Assembly (NCBI GenBank): GCA_039024635.1
Contig: JBCCQA010000007.1
Location: 1-64,000 of the forward strand
Direction: 5' to 3'
DNA: 64,000 nucleotides
Origin: Kuafuiihalomonas sp039024635
GTDB lineage: Bacteria; Myxococcota; Kuafuiibacteriia; Kuafuiibacteriales; Kuafuiibacteriaceae
Positions within the stretch are counted from its first letter, which is position 1, and each line of letters starts with the position of its first letter. The notes under the pieces are model-generated. The model did no database searches. It saw only the letters and a list, made by a program, of their open reading frames with translations, and had not been told where the DNA came from. Shown piece by piece: positions 37,459 through 45,678 of this stretch. Made by a program: the position numbers and the translations under genes.

Positions 37459-37488
37459 GGGTTTGGGCGCTGGAAAGCGCCCAAACCC
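37459..37488. repeat. Perfect 13-bp inverted repeat with GGAA loop
   Basis: GGGTTTGGGCGCT and its exact reverse complement are separated by GGAA. It lies 50 bp upstream of the NtrC-type start and 140 bp upstream of the PAP2 start, in their shared intergenic region. As plus-strand RNA it would form a 13-bp hairpin with a GNRA-type tetraloop. No T-tract follows on either strand, so it is not a standard terminator; an operator or RNA-stability element is possible. Confidence 0.7.
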
Positions 37489-37627
37489 AAAGAATTGCCG
37501 ATCGAGCTCTGAGGCGAAAGTCACCGTCCTGCGCACGGGTGCGGCAATTTGCGACACGAGTCCGAAAGTTCGGCGCCGGGCAAGAGTTCACCGCAACGAC
37601 ATCGCCCTGCAGCGCGGCTCACTCAGC

Positions 37628-38146
37628 ATGGCTCTCATGCTCGAGAAGGTACTGCACGCAGACGAAGCCGCCCTTCTCTGGATCCGGGCCCGACGAAAGC
37701 CGCTCCTCGTGCAGCTCATGCGGAGCTTCACCAAGATGGGCGACGGGAGCACCTGGTTCATGGTCGGGCTCTTCTCATGGGCCGCTGGCCGCACGGACTG
37801 CATGCTCCACTTGGTCTTTGCTGTGAGCCTGGGAAGTGGTCTGGCAGCCGTCTTGAAGCGCGTATGTCGACGCCCTCGACCCAACGCCGCCATCGAAGGC
37901 TTCGAGGCCCTCGCCAAGAACCCCGATCAGTTCTCGTTCCCGTCCGGTCACACCGCTACCGCCGTCGCGGTGGCCTTTTCGATGGCGGGCCTGGGCTCCG
38001 GCATGGCGCTGGCGGCGGGTCTGGTAGCGGCTTGCGTCTCCTGTTCCCGAATCTACTTGGGTGCCCACTACCCCCTCGACGTCGTGGCGGGGGCGTTCAT
38101 CGGGATGGTGGCCGGTGTCAGCGCCAACCTGGCGCTGCCGGTCTGA
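37628..38146 (+). CDS. PAP2-family membrane phosphatase
   Basis: A 172 aa integral membrane protein of the type 2 phosphatidic acid phosphatase superfamily. The three catalytic blocks are present: KRVCRRPRP, PSGHTATA, and SRIYLGAHYPLDVVAG. Family members dephosphorylate undecaprenyl diphosphate or lipid phosphates on the periplasmic face. I chose the ATG at 37628, which gives the usual amphipathic start; the longer frame is not convincing. It is convergent with the next gene (12-nt gap). Confidence 0.92.
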   Translation: MALMLEKVLHADEAALLWIRARRKPLLVQLMRSFTKMGDGSTWFMVGLFSWAAGRTDCMLHLVFAVSLGSGLAAVLKRVCRRPRPNAAIEGFEALAKNPDQFSFPSGHTATAVAVAFSMAGLGSGMALAAGLVAACVSCSRIYLGAHYPLDVVAGAFIGMVAGVSANLALPV

Positions 38147-38158
38147 AGCTGGTCGAGC

Positions 38159-38977
38159 TCAGTTGGACCATGTGCGGTCTCGTTCCTCTCGAACGAACAT
38201 CGTGACCGACTCCATGGCGAGGAGGTAGGCCTCCCTGAAGGCGTCCACGTAGGCCGTGGCGGGGCTGCGGCGGGGCGCCTCGAACTTCCCCGGGCCGCCC
38301 AGGCGTCCTTGGCCTTCGAACACGGCCAGGGCCGCGTTCACCTTCTCGGCCTCCTTCTCCGTTCGATGGACCTGGGCCGAGCGAACGACGCCCTTGGCGT
38401 CGACGGCGATGCCGACTTCGGCCCGGCCGTGGGGCGTTTCCATGGAAAGGAAGACCAGGTAGCCCAGCTTCTTGTCGCGCTCGAGCTCGTCGATGAGCAA
38501 GGGGTCTTGGGGAACGAAGGCGAGTCGGCCTTTTTCGCCTTCGAAGTCGTACATGGTGTAGACCGGGTGGGTTCGGTCGCTAGGCAGCCGGCCCAGATTC
38601 TCCTTGAGGCGGTCCTCTCCGAAGTTGTCGATGGTGTACTCCTTCAGCAGGTAGCGCGCCGCTTCGGGGAAGAAGTCGGCCAGGCCTAGGTGGCGTGTTC
38701 GGACGAAGGCGACCATGTCCCAAGCCGACAAGAAGTCCACGTCTGCCCCCGAGAAGGTCTTGGCGCTGTCGACGCACTGGCCCTGCCCGAAGGCGGCCTG
38801 GAGCGCGCCGTCCTGAATCGCCGTCATGTCGGCGGCCGAGAGTGTGGCCCGGGCCGCATCGGCGCCGCAGTACTTGGAGAAGAGGGTTCGGCCATGAATG
38901 GGGTCGCCCTGATGGACCGTCTGAGACCAGGCGGTGACGGGGAGTGCCATCAGCGATAGGAAAAGGGGCAGTCGCAT
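38159..38977 (-). CDS. Exported protein with cytochrome c-like but heme-less N-terminal region
   Basis: A 272 aa protein with a signal peptide (MRLPLFLSLMALPVTAWSQ). The mature start, GRTLFSKYCGADAARATLSAADM, and the later DVDFLSAWDMVAFVRTRH resemble a small c-type cytochrome. The heme motif CxxCH is absent: C37 is followed by GADAA. The C-terminal part (from about 150) is a different alpha/beta domain that I cannot name (YLVFLSMETPHGRAEVGIAVD). A heme-free derivative of a fused cytochrome is my reading; confidence in the gene itself is higher than in this reading. Confidence 0.75.
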   Translation of the reverse strand: MRLPLFLSLMALPVTAWSQTVHQGDPIHGRTLFSKYCGADAARATLSAADMTAIQDGALQAAFGQGQCVDSAKTFSGADVDFLSAWDMVAFVRTRHLGLADFFPEAARYLLKEYTIDNFGEDRLKENLGRLPSDRTHPVYTMYDFEGEKGRLAFVPQDPLLIDELERDKKLGYLVFLSMETPHGRAEVGIAVDAKGVVRSAQVHRTEKEAEKVNAALAVFEGQGRLGGPGKFEAPRRSPATAYVDAFREAYLLAMESVTMFVREERDRTWSN

Positions 38978-39053
38978 CTCGTAGGGACTAACAAGGGGGT
39001 CCCCCATCGTCGACCCCGTTTCGTGGCCGCGGTCGACGTGCTTGCATGGCCCC

Positions 39054-40370
39054 ATGGGTCTACGTGCCTTGGCCAGCGCGCTCGCCACGACGCCCGGGAG
39101 CGCGAGCCGCCTGCTGAAAGAGCGGGCCGAGCGACGACGAGAGGCATGGGGGGCCTATCGGGTCTTTGAGCCGGAGCGGGCTGTGGCTCGGCGCGTGGAC
39201 CAGGGTGCCTTTCGGGGCCAGCCCTTGGCCGGGCTTCCGGTATCGGTCAAAGACCTGTTCGGCGTGTCGGGCTTCGACGTCTGGGCAGGCAGCAAGCGCG
39301 AGCTGCCGGCTCGCTTCGAGGCGGAAGGGCCCCTGATCAGCGCGTTGCGTCGTCAAGGCGCGCCGATCATGGGCAAGACCCACACGGTCGAGTTCGCCTT
39401 TGGGGGCATCGGGACCAACGGTCATTGGAACACCCCCGAAAACCCACGGGTACCCGGCCATGTCCCTGGGGGCTCCAGCAGCGGGGCGCCGGCCTCCCTG
39501 GTCGAAGGAAGCGCGGCCTTCGCGTTGGGGAGCGACACCGCCGGGTCGGTCCGGATACCGGCCAGCTTCTCGGGGGTGGTGGGCTTCAAACCCAGCAACG
39601 GGCGCTGGTCCCGAGCGGGCATCGTCCCCCTGAGTCCGACGCTGGATACGGCCGGCCTGCTGACCCTCTCCGTCGACGACGCCGACTTCGTGGTGCGCGG
39701 ACTGGAGGGTGCCCCTATTCGGGGCGGCGACCGGTCGATCGCAGGGCTCCGGCTGGGGCGACTGAGCCGACATGTCTGGGAGGACGCCGACCCCGCAGTC
39801 GTGGATTCCGTCGACGCCGCCCTGGCTCGGCTGGCCTCGGCGGGGGCCAAGGTGGTCGATGCCAAGGTCCCGGAGACTGGGGCTGCCCTCGGGCTGTTCC
39901 GCAAGGGCAGCGTCACGGCGGCCGAGTGTCACGCCTTTCTCGCTACCGAGCTTCCGCGCTGGCTCTTCGAGCTCGAACCCAAGGTTCGCTCCCGGGTCCT
40001 GGCCGGGGCTCAGCTCTCGGCCGTGGAGTACCTTCGTCGCCGGGGTCGCATCGAGCGACTCCGAAAACGGGTCCGCGAGCGGGCCTTGGACGGGACCATC
40101 TGGGTGGCGCCGACCACCGCCCAGACCGCGCCCAGACGGGAAGACGTCGAGTCCCCCGAGGACTACGGCCGGCTGAATCTCCTGGCCCTTCGCAATACCA
40201 GCATCGCCAACACGCTGGGGTGGTGCGCCCTGTCCTTGCCTTGTGGAGCCGACGGGGAGGGTCGTCCCATCGGCCTCATGATGATGGCTCCCGCCGGGCG
40301 GGACCTGGAGCTCCTGGCCGCCGGCCGCGCGGTCGAACGAGTCCTTGGCGCCGCCGACCAAGTCTTCTAG
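39054..40370 (+). CDS. Amidase-signature family enzyme
   Basis: A 438 aa hydrolase with the Ser-cisSer-Lys triad context: the Lys in LPVSVKDLFGVSG, the cis-Ser in PGGSSSGAPASL, and the nucleophile Ser in GSDTAGSVRIPASFSGVVGFKPS. The usual amidase length is 430-500 aa. The substrate is unknown; these enzymes include GatA and aliphatic or aryl amidases, and no gatC/gatB lies nearby. The ATG at 39054 is preferred to an upstream TTG. The 3' end overlaps thiE by 4 nt in antisense. Confidence 0.92.
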   Translation: MGLRALASALATTPGSASRLLKERAERRREAWGAYRVFEPERAVARRVDQGAFRGQPLAGLPVSVKDLFGVSGFDVWAGSKRELPARFEAEGPLISALRRQGAPIMGKTHTVEFAFGGIGTNGHWNTPENPRVPGHVPGGSSSGAPASLVEGSAAFALGSDTAGSVRIPASFSGVVGFKPSNGRWSRAGIVPLSPTLDTAGLLTLSVDDADFVVRGLEGAPIRGGDRSIAGLRLGRLSRHVWEDADPAVVDSVDAALARLASAGAKVVDAKVPETGAALGLFRKGSVTAAECHAFLATELPRWLFELEPKVRSRVLAGAQLSAVEYLRRRGRIERLRKRVRERALDGTIWVAPTTAQTAPRREDVESPEDYGRLNLLALRNTSIANTLGWCALSLPCGADGEGRPIGLMMMAPAGRDLELLAAGRAVERVLGAADQVF

Positions 40371-40975
40371 TGCGCGTCGATGCGGGCTCGGAGCGTACGC
40401 GTCGCGGTCACTGGGTCGTCGGCTCCCAGGATGGCGGACACGACCGCGACGCCCGCAGCTCCGGCCGACATGACCTCGCCGGCATTGTCCGGCCTCAGGC
40501 CGCCGATCCCGACGACCGGCACCCGGACCCGCTCGCAGAGCAAGCGCAGCCCGTCGAGACCGAGGGGTTCGGACGTGTCGGTCTTGGTTGGGGTCGGGAA
40601 GACCGGACTGGCTGCCACGTAGTCCGCCCCCTCGTCTTCGGCGTCGGGCCGTTCCAGCGAGAGTCCGATGATCGGGCCTTCGCCCAGGATGCGCCGGGCG
40701 GCCTTCACCGGAAGATCGCTTTGGCCTAGGTGGACTCCGTCAGCGCCGGCCGCAGCCGCCACGTCCACGCGGTCGTTGACGATCAAGGGCACCCCGAGGG
40801 GTCGAAGGACGCGAAGCCAACGTCGGGCCGTTTCCAGGAGCGCCCGTCCCTCCGCTTCTTTGTCCCGGAGCTGAACCATGCTCACGCCCGCTCGCGCCAG
40901 TGCTTCCAGCTGCGAAGGCGCCAGGGGGTAGCGGGGGTCGCTGACCAGGTAGAGTCTGAGAGCCTCTCTTTTCAA
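40367..40975 (-). CDS. thiE: Thiamine-phosphate synthase
   Basis: A 202 aa TIM-barrel enzyme coupling HMP-PP and thiazole phosphate to thiamine phosphate. Motifs are LYLVSDPRY, GVSMVQLRDKEAEGR, LIVNDRVDVAAAAGADGVHLGQSDLP, GLSL, the phosphate loop SPVFPTPTKTD, and VVGIGGL. The TTG start overlaps the thiM stop (TTGA), so translation is coupled. thiC, thiD and thiG are not in the window. Confidence 0.95.
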   Translation of the reverse strand: MKREALRLYLVSDPRYPLAPSQLEALARAGVSMVQLRDKEAEGRALLETARRWLRVLRPLGVPLIVNDRVDVAAAAGADGVHLGQSDLPVKAARRILGEGPIIGLSLERPDAEDEGADYVAASPVFPTPTKTDTSEPLGLDGLRLLCERVRVPVVGIGGLRPDNAGEVMSAGAAGVAVVSAILGADDPVTATRTLRARIDAH

Positions 40976-41757
40976 ATTGTCTCGATCCGCCCCGACAGCT
41001 CGCTCGGGCTCTCCGCGAGCGCGTCGAGGAAGGCGACGCGAAAGCTCCCCGGGCCCTGGCTGCGCGAGGCTGCTCGCTCCCCTGCGTCCTTGAAGAGCGC
41101 CAATGCGGCCAAGCTCGCCTCATAGGCGGGGCCGACCGTGCAGGCGGCAGCCACGACGGCCGAAAGGGCGCAGCCCGTGGCCGTGACTCGGGTCAGCCAC
41201 GGATGACCACCCCGCACCCGGGCGCCGCGGGCTCCGTCGGTGACGATGTCGACTTCGCCCGTCATGGCGACGACCAGGCCTCGGCTCTTGGCCATGGTCT
41301 GAGCCAGACTCAGCGCCGACTGGGCGTCGTCAGTCGCGTCCACGCCTTTACCGGCCGCGCCCTCCTCGACCAGGGCGCGAATCTCCGAAGCGTTGCCTCG
41401 GACCAGGTCGCTCTTTCCCAAGAGTCCCAAGGCGACGCGACGACGGTAGCCGGTGGCGCCCGCGCCCACCGGATCCAGGACGACCGGCCGTCCTCTTGCG
41501 CGAGCCGCATCGGCCGCCGCCTCCATGGCTCGGACCCAAGGCCCGGAGAGGGTCCCGATGTTGATCGTCAGCGCGGAGGCCAAAGGCGCGAACTCGGCCG
41601 CCTCCTCTTCGGCGTGGATCATGGCCGGGCTCGCGCCGATGGCCAGCAGCGCGTTCGCGCTGAGGTCCATCGCCACGTAGTTGGTGATGGCGTGGACCAG
41701 GGGGCCCTGGGTCCGAATCCCTTCGATGATCGATTCTGGAGACATCCGCCCGTTCAT
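40972..41757 (-). CDS. thiM: Hydroxyethylthiazole kinase
   Basis: It phosphorylates the thiazole alcohol in the thiamine salvage branch. About 261 aa from the ATG at 41757 (an internal ATG at 41745 is also possible; further upstream codons fall in a non-conserved stretch). Motifs are PLVHAITNYVAMDLSANALLAIGASPAM, TINIGTLS, LDPVGAGATGYR, GNASEI, and TGCALSA near the catalytic Cys. It lies between cdd and thiE. No TPP riboswitch consensus was seen upstream. It suggests salvage of thiazole rather than full synthesis. Confidence 0.93.
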   Translation of the reverse strand: MNGRMSPESIIEGIRTQGPLVHAITNYVAMDLSANALLAIGASPAMIHAEEEAAEFAPLASALTINIGTLSGPWVRAMEAAADAARARGRPVVLDPVGAGATGYRRRVALGLLGKSDLVRGNASEIRALVEEGAAGKGVDATDDAQSALSLAQTMAKSRGLVVAMTGEVDIVTDGARGARVRGGHPWLTRVTATGCALSAVVAAACTVGPAYEASLAALALFKDAGERAASRSQGPGSFRVAFLDALAESPSELSGRIETI

Positions 41758-41806
41758 CTTCGAACGAGAGCGAGGGGCCAAGTTCTTTCCCTCCCTTGCC
41801 GATGCT

Positions 41807-42562
41807 TCACCAGTCATGTCGCCAGGCACAGCCCGGAGCCAGTCGTCTCAGCATCCAGCGCGCGAGATCCGGGTCATGAACCGGACTCGGTCCCTCGTGA
41901 AGGAGGACGATACGAAGCGTCTGCAGGTCGACCTGCAGTTGGGCCAGCTGAATGAGCAAGGAGGCGAGGGGGGTCACGCTCGGGTTGAAGGCGACCGACT
42001 CTAGCACTCGGGCGGTCATGAGGGTGCCGTCGTTGAGGACGGCCGCCAAGCCCGAGGGTACGCGGGTGTAAGGGTGGTGGCTGGTCTGGGCCGCCCACTG
42101 GGCCAAGGCCTCCAACTCCAGGCTGGGGGGAGGGGCCTCGCTGCGTGCTTTGGCGAGAGGGCTGGGCGATCCGGTGAGCGCCTTGGGCGAGAAGGCCTGG
42201 GGAAGGAGCGCGCTCGCCCTTGTCCGCCGGCCCTCGAAGTGGAGCCAGGGATCGCCGAACTCCAGGATGAACTGACGGCAATGGCCGCAGGGCGCGGCGT
42301 CGACCCAGAGGCTCTCGATCTGGGTCGGGCCGCTTTCGTAGGCCGACACGAGGGCGCATTGCTCGGCGTGGACGGTGCTGCCGAGGCTTCCAAACTCGAG
42401 GTTGAAGCCCAGATGGGCATCGCCCTGGGCGTCGAGGGCCACTGCGCCGACCCGGAAACCGGAGCGGTCGGGTCGAGCCCTTCGGCGCGCCTCGAGCATG
42501 AGCGTCTTTGGAGAGCCCGCCGTGGCGGTCGAGATCCGGCTTCCTCCGCGGAAGATCACCAT
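41807..42562 (-). CDS. cdd: Cytidine deaminase, two-domain form
   Basis: A 251 aa zinc enzyme converting cytidine to uridine. The N-terminal domain has the zinc site: HAEQCAL (His, catalytic Glu) and PCGHCRQF (two Cys). The C-terminal half resembles the E. coli-type second CDA domain without metal ligands (SGLAAVLNDGTLMTARVLESVAFNPSVTPLASLL). The length fits the E. coli dimeric class. It leads the cdd-thiM-thiE gene set and is divergent from hisG. Confidence 0.93.
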   Translation of the reverse strand: MVIFRGGSRISTATAGSPKTLMLEARRRARPDRSGFRVGAVALDAQGDAHLGFNLEFGSLGSTVHAEQCALVSAYESGPTQIESLWVDAAPCGHCRQFILEFGDPWLHFEGRRTRASALLPQAFSPKALTGSPSPLAKARSEAPPPSLELEALAQWAAQTSHHPYTRVPSGLAAVLNDGTLMTARVLESVAFNPSVTPLASLLIQLAQLQVDLQTLRIVLLHEGPSPVHDPDLARWMLRRLAPGCAWRHDW

Positions 42563-42620
42563 CCTTCATCGGCCATGGCGACGGCGCTGGGGCAAGCCAG
42601 GTCGACGGGGGCGCCGCGCG

Positions 42621-42658
42621 CCTGTCCTTCGTTGACAGGTGACGCGGCGAGCCGCGTC
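42621..42658 (+). promoter_or_regulatory. Two tandem hairpins in the hisG leader
   Basis: CCTGTC/GACAGG (42621-42639, 7-nt loop) is followed at once by a perfect 7-bp stem GACGCGG/CCGCGTC with loop CGAG (42641-42658). The second stem ends 10 nt before the hisG ATG. No His-rich leader peptide was found. Effects on initiation or mRNA stability are possible. If hisG starts at the GTG at 42639, the second stem is inside the coding region. Confidence 0.5.
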
Positions 42659-42668
42659 AAATCCGGCC

Positions 42669-43559
42669 ATGACCGTCCCCGAACTCCGGATAGGTCTGCC
42701 CAAGGGGCGGATGGCCGATGGCGTGACCCGACTGCTCGCCACGGCGGGCATTCAGCTGAAGGTCGGACGTAGGGGCTACCGCCCCTGGCTTTCGCTGGGC
42801 GATACGGATGCCAAGATCCTGAAGCCTCAGAACATCATCGAGATGGTCCACGCCGGGAGTCGGCACATCGGCTTCGCCGGGGCGGACTGGGTCGAAGAGC
42901 TCGGCTACGGCCAAGACCCCGACCTAGTCGAACTCCTCGATACCGGCCTCGATCCGGTCCGGGTGGTCGTGGCGGCCCCCGAGCGCTGCATCGAGGGCGG
43001 GCGCCTTCGGGCCCCTCCGGGCCGAAGCGGTCCCCTGGTCGTCGCGACCGAGCTTCCCCGCTTGGCCCAAGCCTGGCTCGATCGAAACGGGGTGCAGGCC
43101 AAGGTGTTGCGGACCTACGGGGCGACTGAGGTGTTTCCGCCGGAGGATGCCGATGCGATCGTCGACATCGCCGCCACGGGAGACACGCTCAAGGCGAACA
43201 GCCTCCACATCGTGGACGAAGTCCTGTTCTCCTCGACGCGGCTCCTCGGGCACGCGGGTTCCTTGGAGGATCCCAAGATCAAGGCTCGGGTGGATGCTCT
43301 GGTCCTGATGCTGCGGGCGGCGCTCGACGCCGAAACACGAGCGATGGTGGACCTCAACGTAGCGTCCGAACACCGAGATGGCGTCCTCAGTCTCCTGCCG
43401 GCCCTGAGACAGCCGACCATCTCGACCTTGGACGGCGGGCAAGGCTTCGCCATACGTTCCGCCGTGCCCAAGAAGGCCTTGGCCGAGCTCATTCCTCGGC
43501 TCAGGGAAGCGGGCGCCGAAGACATCGTGGTGGCCGAGCCCACCCTCTTGGTGCGCTGA
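42669..43559 (+). CDS. hisG: ATP phosphoribosyltransferase, long form
   Basis: This is the first committed enzyme of histidine synthesis (ATP + PRPP). It is 296 aa, the long form with a C-terminal ACT-like regulatory domain (from about 215: LNVASEHRDGVLSLLPALRQPTISTL). Core motifs are LRIGLPKGRMADG, the GFAGADWVEE loop, and the PRPP motif DAIVDIAATGDTLKANSL. The ATG at 42669 fits the family N terminus; a GTG 30 nt upstream is an alternative. It heads a seven-gene operon. Confidence 0.95.
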   Translation: MTVPELRIGLPKGRMADGVTRLLATAGIQLKVGRRGYRPWLSLGDTDAKILKPQNIIEMVHAGSRHIGFAGADWVEELGYGQDPDLVELLDTGLDPVRVVVAAPERCIEGGRLRAPPGRSGPLVVATELPRLAQAWLDRNGVQAKVLRTYGATEVFPPEDADAIVDIAATGDTLKANSLHIVDEVLFSSTRLLGHAGSLEDPKIKARVDALVLMLRAALDAETRAMVDLNVASEHRDGVLSLLPALRQPTISTLDGGQGFAIRSAVPKKALAELIPRLREAGAEDIVVAEPTLLVR

Positions 43560-43562
43560 GCG

Positions 43563-44504
43563 GTGCTCTTTCTCGACGCGAACGAGGGGCCGCCTCCGCC
43601 CCGGGCTTGGCTCGACCAGGTGATGGCCAAGGCCGAAGTCCATCGCTATCCCGCCTACCAGGGGCTGCAGGCCGCCGTGGCCGAACGCCACGCCTTGCCC
43701 GTGGAGCAGGTCATGGTGACCGCGGGGGGAGACGAAGGCATCGATCGGGTGGTCCGAAGCTCGAGTGGGCTTCATATGCCGAGACCGACGTTTGGGATGT
43801 TTCCCATCTACTGTGCGGCGCACGGTCGCCCGCTCAGCTTCGTGGAGTGGGGCGACTGGGAGGGGCTGTTCGAGCGTCGGCCGCCAGGGGTGGACTGGCT
43901 GGCCGTCGTCGCCCCCAACAACCCAACCGGTGCCAGTCTGAGCCTGCGAGAGCTCGAAGACATGCAGTCGCGCTTGCCGGAGGACGTCCATCTTCTTCTC
44001 GACCAGGTGTACGCCGAGTTCGACGATGAGCCGCTCACCGAGCTCGCCCTGGAGCACCCTCGATTCGTAGTGGTGCGAAGTCTGTCGAAGTCCTTCGGAC
44101 TGGCCGGCCTTCGCGTGGGCTACCTGCTAGGCCAAGCCGAGCTGCTTGCCCGGGTAGGGGCCCACAGCTCTCCTTACTCCATCGCCAGCTTCTCGGCCCA
44201 TGTCGCCACCCAGATGTTGAAGGCGCCGCCCGCGGAAGTCGGTGCCTACTGGGCCTTGGTGCGTGAGACCCGACCGCGCCTGGAATCCGCGCTGACCAGG
44301 CTTGGGCACCTTGTCCCCTCGTCGCGGGCCAACTTCTGCTTTGCCTCGGAGGCCGGGGCGCCCCTCTTCGAGCGACTGGAGGCGGCCCAGATTCGGGTCC
44401 GACGCTTTCGTGGCGATGCGGCCCACGAAGCGAAAGGGCTCAGGATCACTTGCCCTTCCGCGCCCGCCGACGTGGATCGCCTACTGGAGGCGCTGAAGCC
44501 GTGA
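43563..44504 (+). CDS. hisC: Histidinol-phosphate aminotransferase
   Basis: A 313 aa fold-type I PLP aminotransferase, somewhat short for HisC (about 350). It starts at a GTG directly on the family motif LFLDANEGPPPP. Motifs are YPAYQGLQAAVAERH, APNNPTGASL, LLDQVYAEF, and the PLP lysine in RSLSKSFGLAGLRVGY. Four nt separate it from hisG; the stop overlaps hisB (GTGA). Confidence 0.93.
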   Translation: MLFLDANEGPPPPRAWLDQVMAKAEVHRYPAYQGLQAAVAERHALPVEQVMVTAGGDEGIDRVVRSSSGLHMPRPTFGMFPIYCAAHGRPLSFVEWGDWEGLFERRPPGVDWLAVVAPNNPTGASLSLRELEDMQSRLPEDVHLLLDQVYAEFDDEPLTELALEHPRFVVVRSLSKSFGLAGLRVGYLLGQAELLARVGAHSSPYSIASFSAHVATQMLKAPPAEVGAYWALVRETRPRLESALTRLGHLVPSSRANFCFASEAGAPLFERLEAAQIRVRRFRGDAAHEAKGLRITCPSAPADVDRLLEALKP

Positions 44505-45082
44505 GCAGGAGCATCAAACAACAGCGGGCGACCAAGGAGACCCAGATCGAGATCGAGTGGGTGCTGGACGGTCGAGGCGAAACGGACATCGAGACGGGGG
44601 TCGGCTTCTTGGACCACATGCTGGAGGCTTTCGGACGTCACGGTCGCTTCGATCTTCGGGTCCGAGCCCGGGGCGATCTCCACGTCGATCCCCATCATAC
44701 GGTCGAGGACACCGCCCTCACGCTCGGGGCGGGGCTGGAGCTCGCATTGGGCGATCGTCGAGGCCTGGAGCGATACGGGCACGCCTACGTTCCCATGGAC
44801 GAGGCCCTGGCCCGAGCAGCCTGGGACTTGGGGGGCCGACCCTGGCCCGAGGTCGAACTCGGGCTGCGGCTCGACCACCTAGGTGGGGTGTCTCGCCACG
44901 ACTGGCGCCACTTCTTTCAATCCTTGGCCATCGCAAGCCGCTCCGCTCTTCACGTCGACGTTCTTCGGGGCGAACACGATCATCACCGGTTGGAGTCGGC
45001 CTTCAAGGCGACCGCCGTCGGCCTGCGCCGGGCCCTCGTCGTCTCGGGTGGAGAGGTCCCTTCGACGAAAGGGTCCTTGTGA
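44501..45082 (+). CDS. hisB: Imidazoleglycerol-phosphate dehydratase
   Basis: A 193 aa monofunctional HisB with two repeats of manganese-binding motifs: GVGFLDHMLEAFGRHGRFDL, DPHHTVEDTALTLG, and HDWRHFFQSLAIASRSALHVDVLRGEHDHHRLESAFKA. No histidinol-phosphatase domain is fused. The start is the GTG overlapping hisC; the stop overlaps hisH. Confidence 0.96.
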   Translation: MSRSIKQQRATKETQIEIEWVLDGRGETDIETGVGFLDHMLEAFGRHGRFDLRVRARGDLHVDPHHTVEDTALTLGAGLELALGDRRGLERYGHAYVPMDEALARAAWDLGGRPWPEVELGLRLDHLGGVSRHDWRHFFQSLAIASRSALHVDVLRGEHDHHRLESAFKATAVGLRRALVVSGGEVPSTKGSL

Positions 45083-45678
45083 AGGTTGGCGTCATTGAGA
45101 CCGAGACCTGCAATCTGGCCTCGGTCCGGGCCGCGCTCCGGCGCATCGGCGCACAGCCCGTGCCCGTCCGAGAGGCGGAAGCCCTCGGGGGACTTGGCGG
45201 GCTCATATTGCCTGGGGTGGGGGCCTTCGGTCCGGCCATGGCTCGTCTGAGAGCTTGGGGACTGATGTCGCCGCTGCGAAAGCTGCTCGAGGGGGCAGCG
45301 CGCGGAGAGGGCCCGCGATGCATGGCCATCTGTCTGGGCTTTCAGCTCCTGGGGTCGACGAGTGAGGAGGCGGCCGAAGTCGAGGGCCTCGGACTGCACT
45401 CGGGCCACATCCGCCGCCTCCCACCGGGTGAGCGGGTGCCTCACTTGGGGTGGAACGAGATTCGTGGCGACCTCAGCGGCGAAGCCTACTTTGCCCACTC
45501 CTTCGGCCTCCTGGAGGCCCCCGAGACCTGGGCCGCCAGTCGTTGCGCGTACGGCGGTGGTTTCGTAGCCGCGCTTCGCAAAGGGCGACTGACGGCATGT
45601 CAGTTTCACCCCGAGCTCTCAGGCGAGTGGGGCCAGTCCCTCTTGGCTTCGAACCTGTTGGAGTCGGCCTCATGCTGA
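45079..45678 (+). CDS. hisH: Imidazole glycerol phosphate synthase, glutaminase subunit
   Basis: A 199 aa class I glutamine amidotransferase supplying ammonia to HisF. The oxyanion strand is LILPGVGAFGPAM, the nucleophile Cys is in CMAICLGFQLLG, the His/Glu dyad is in ACQFHPELSG, and HLGWNEI is typical. The start is a GTG overlapping hisB; the 3' end overlaps hisF by 7 nt, in keeping with equimolar HisH-HisF production. Confidence 0.95.
   Translation: MKVGVIETETCNLASVRAALRRIGAQPVPVREAEALGGLGGLILPGVGAFGPAMARLRAWGLMSPLRKLLEGAARGEGPRCMAICLGFQLLGSTSEEAAEVEGLGLHSGHIRRLPPGERVPHLGWNEIRGDLSGEAYFAHSFGLLEAPETWAASRCAYGGGFVAALRKGRLTACQFHPELSGEWGQSLLASNLLESASC

Noticed and set aside
40972..41829. TPP riboswitch before thiM
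   Set aside because: No CTGAGA ... ACCTGATCTGGATAATGCCAGCG-like segments were found on the minus strand.
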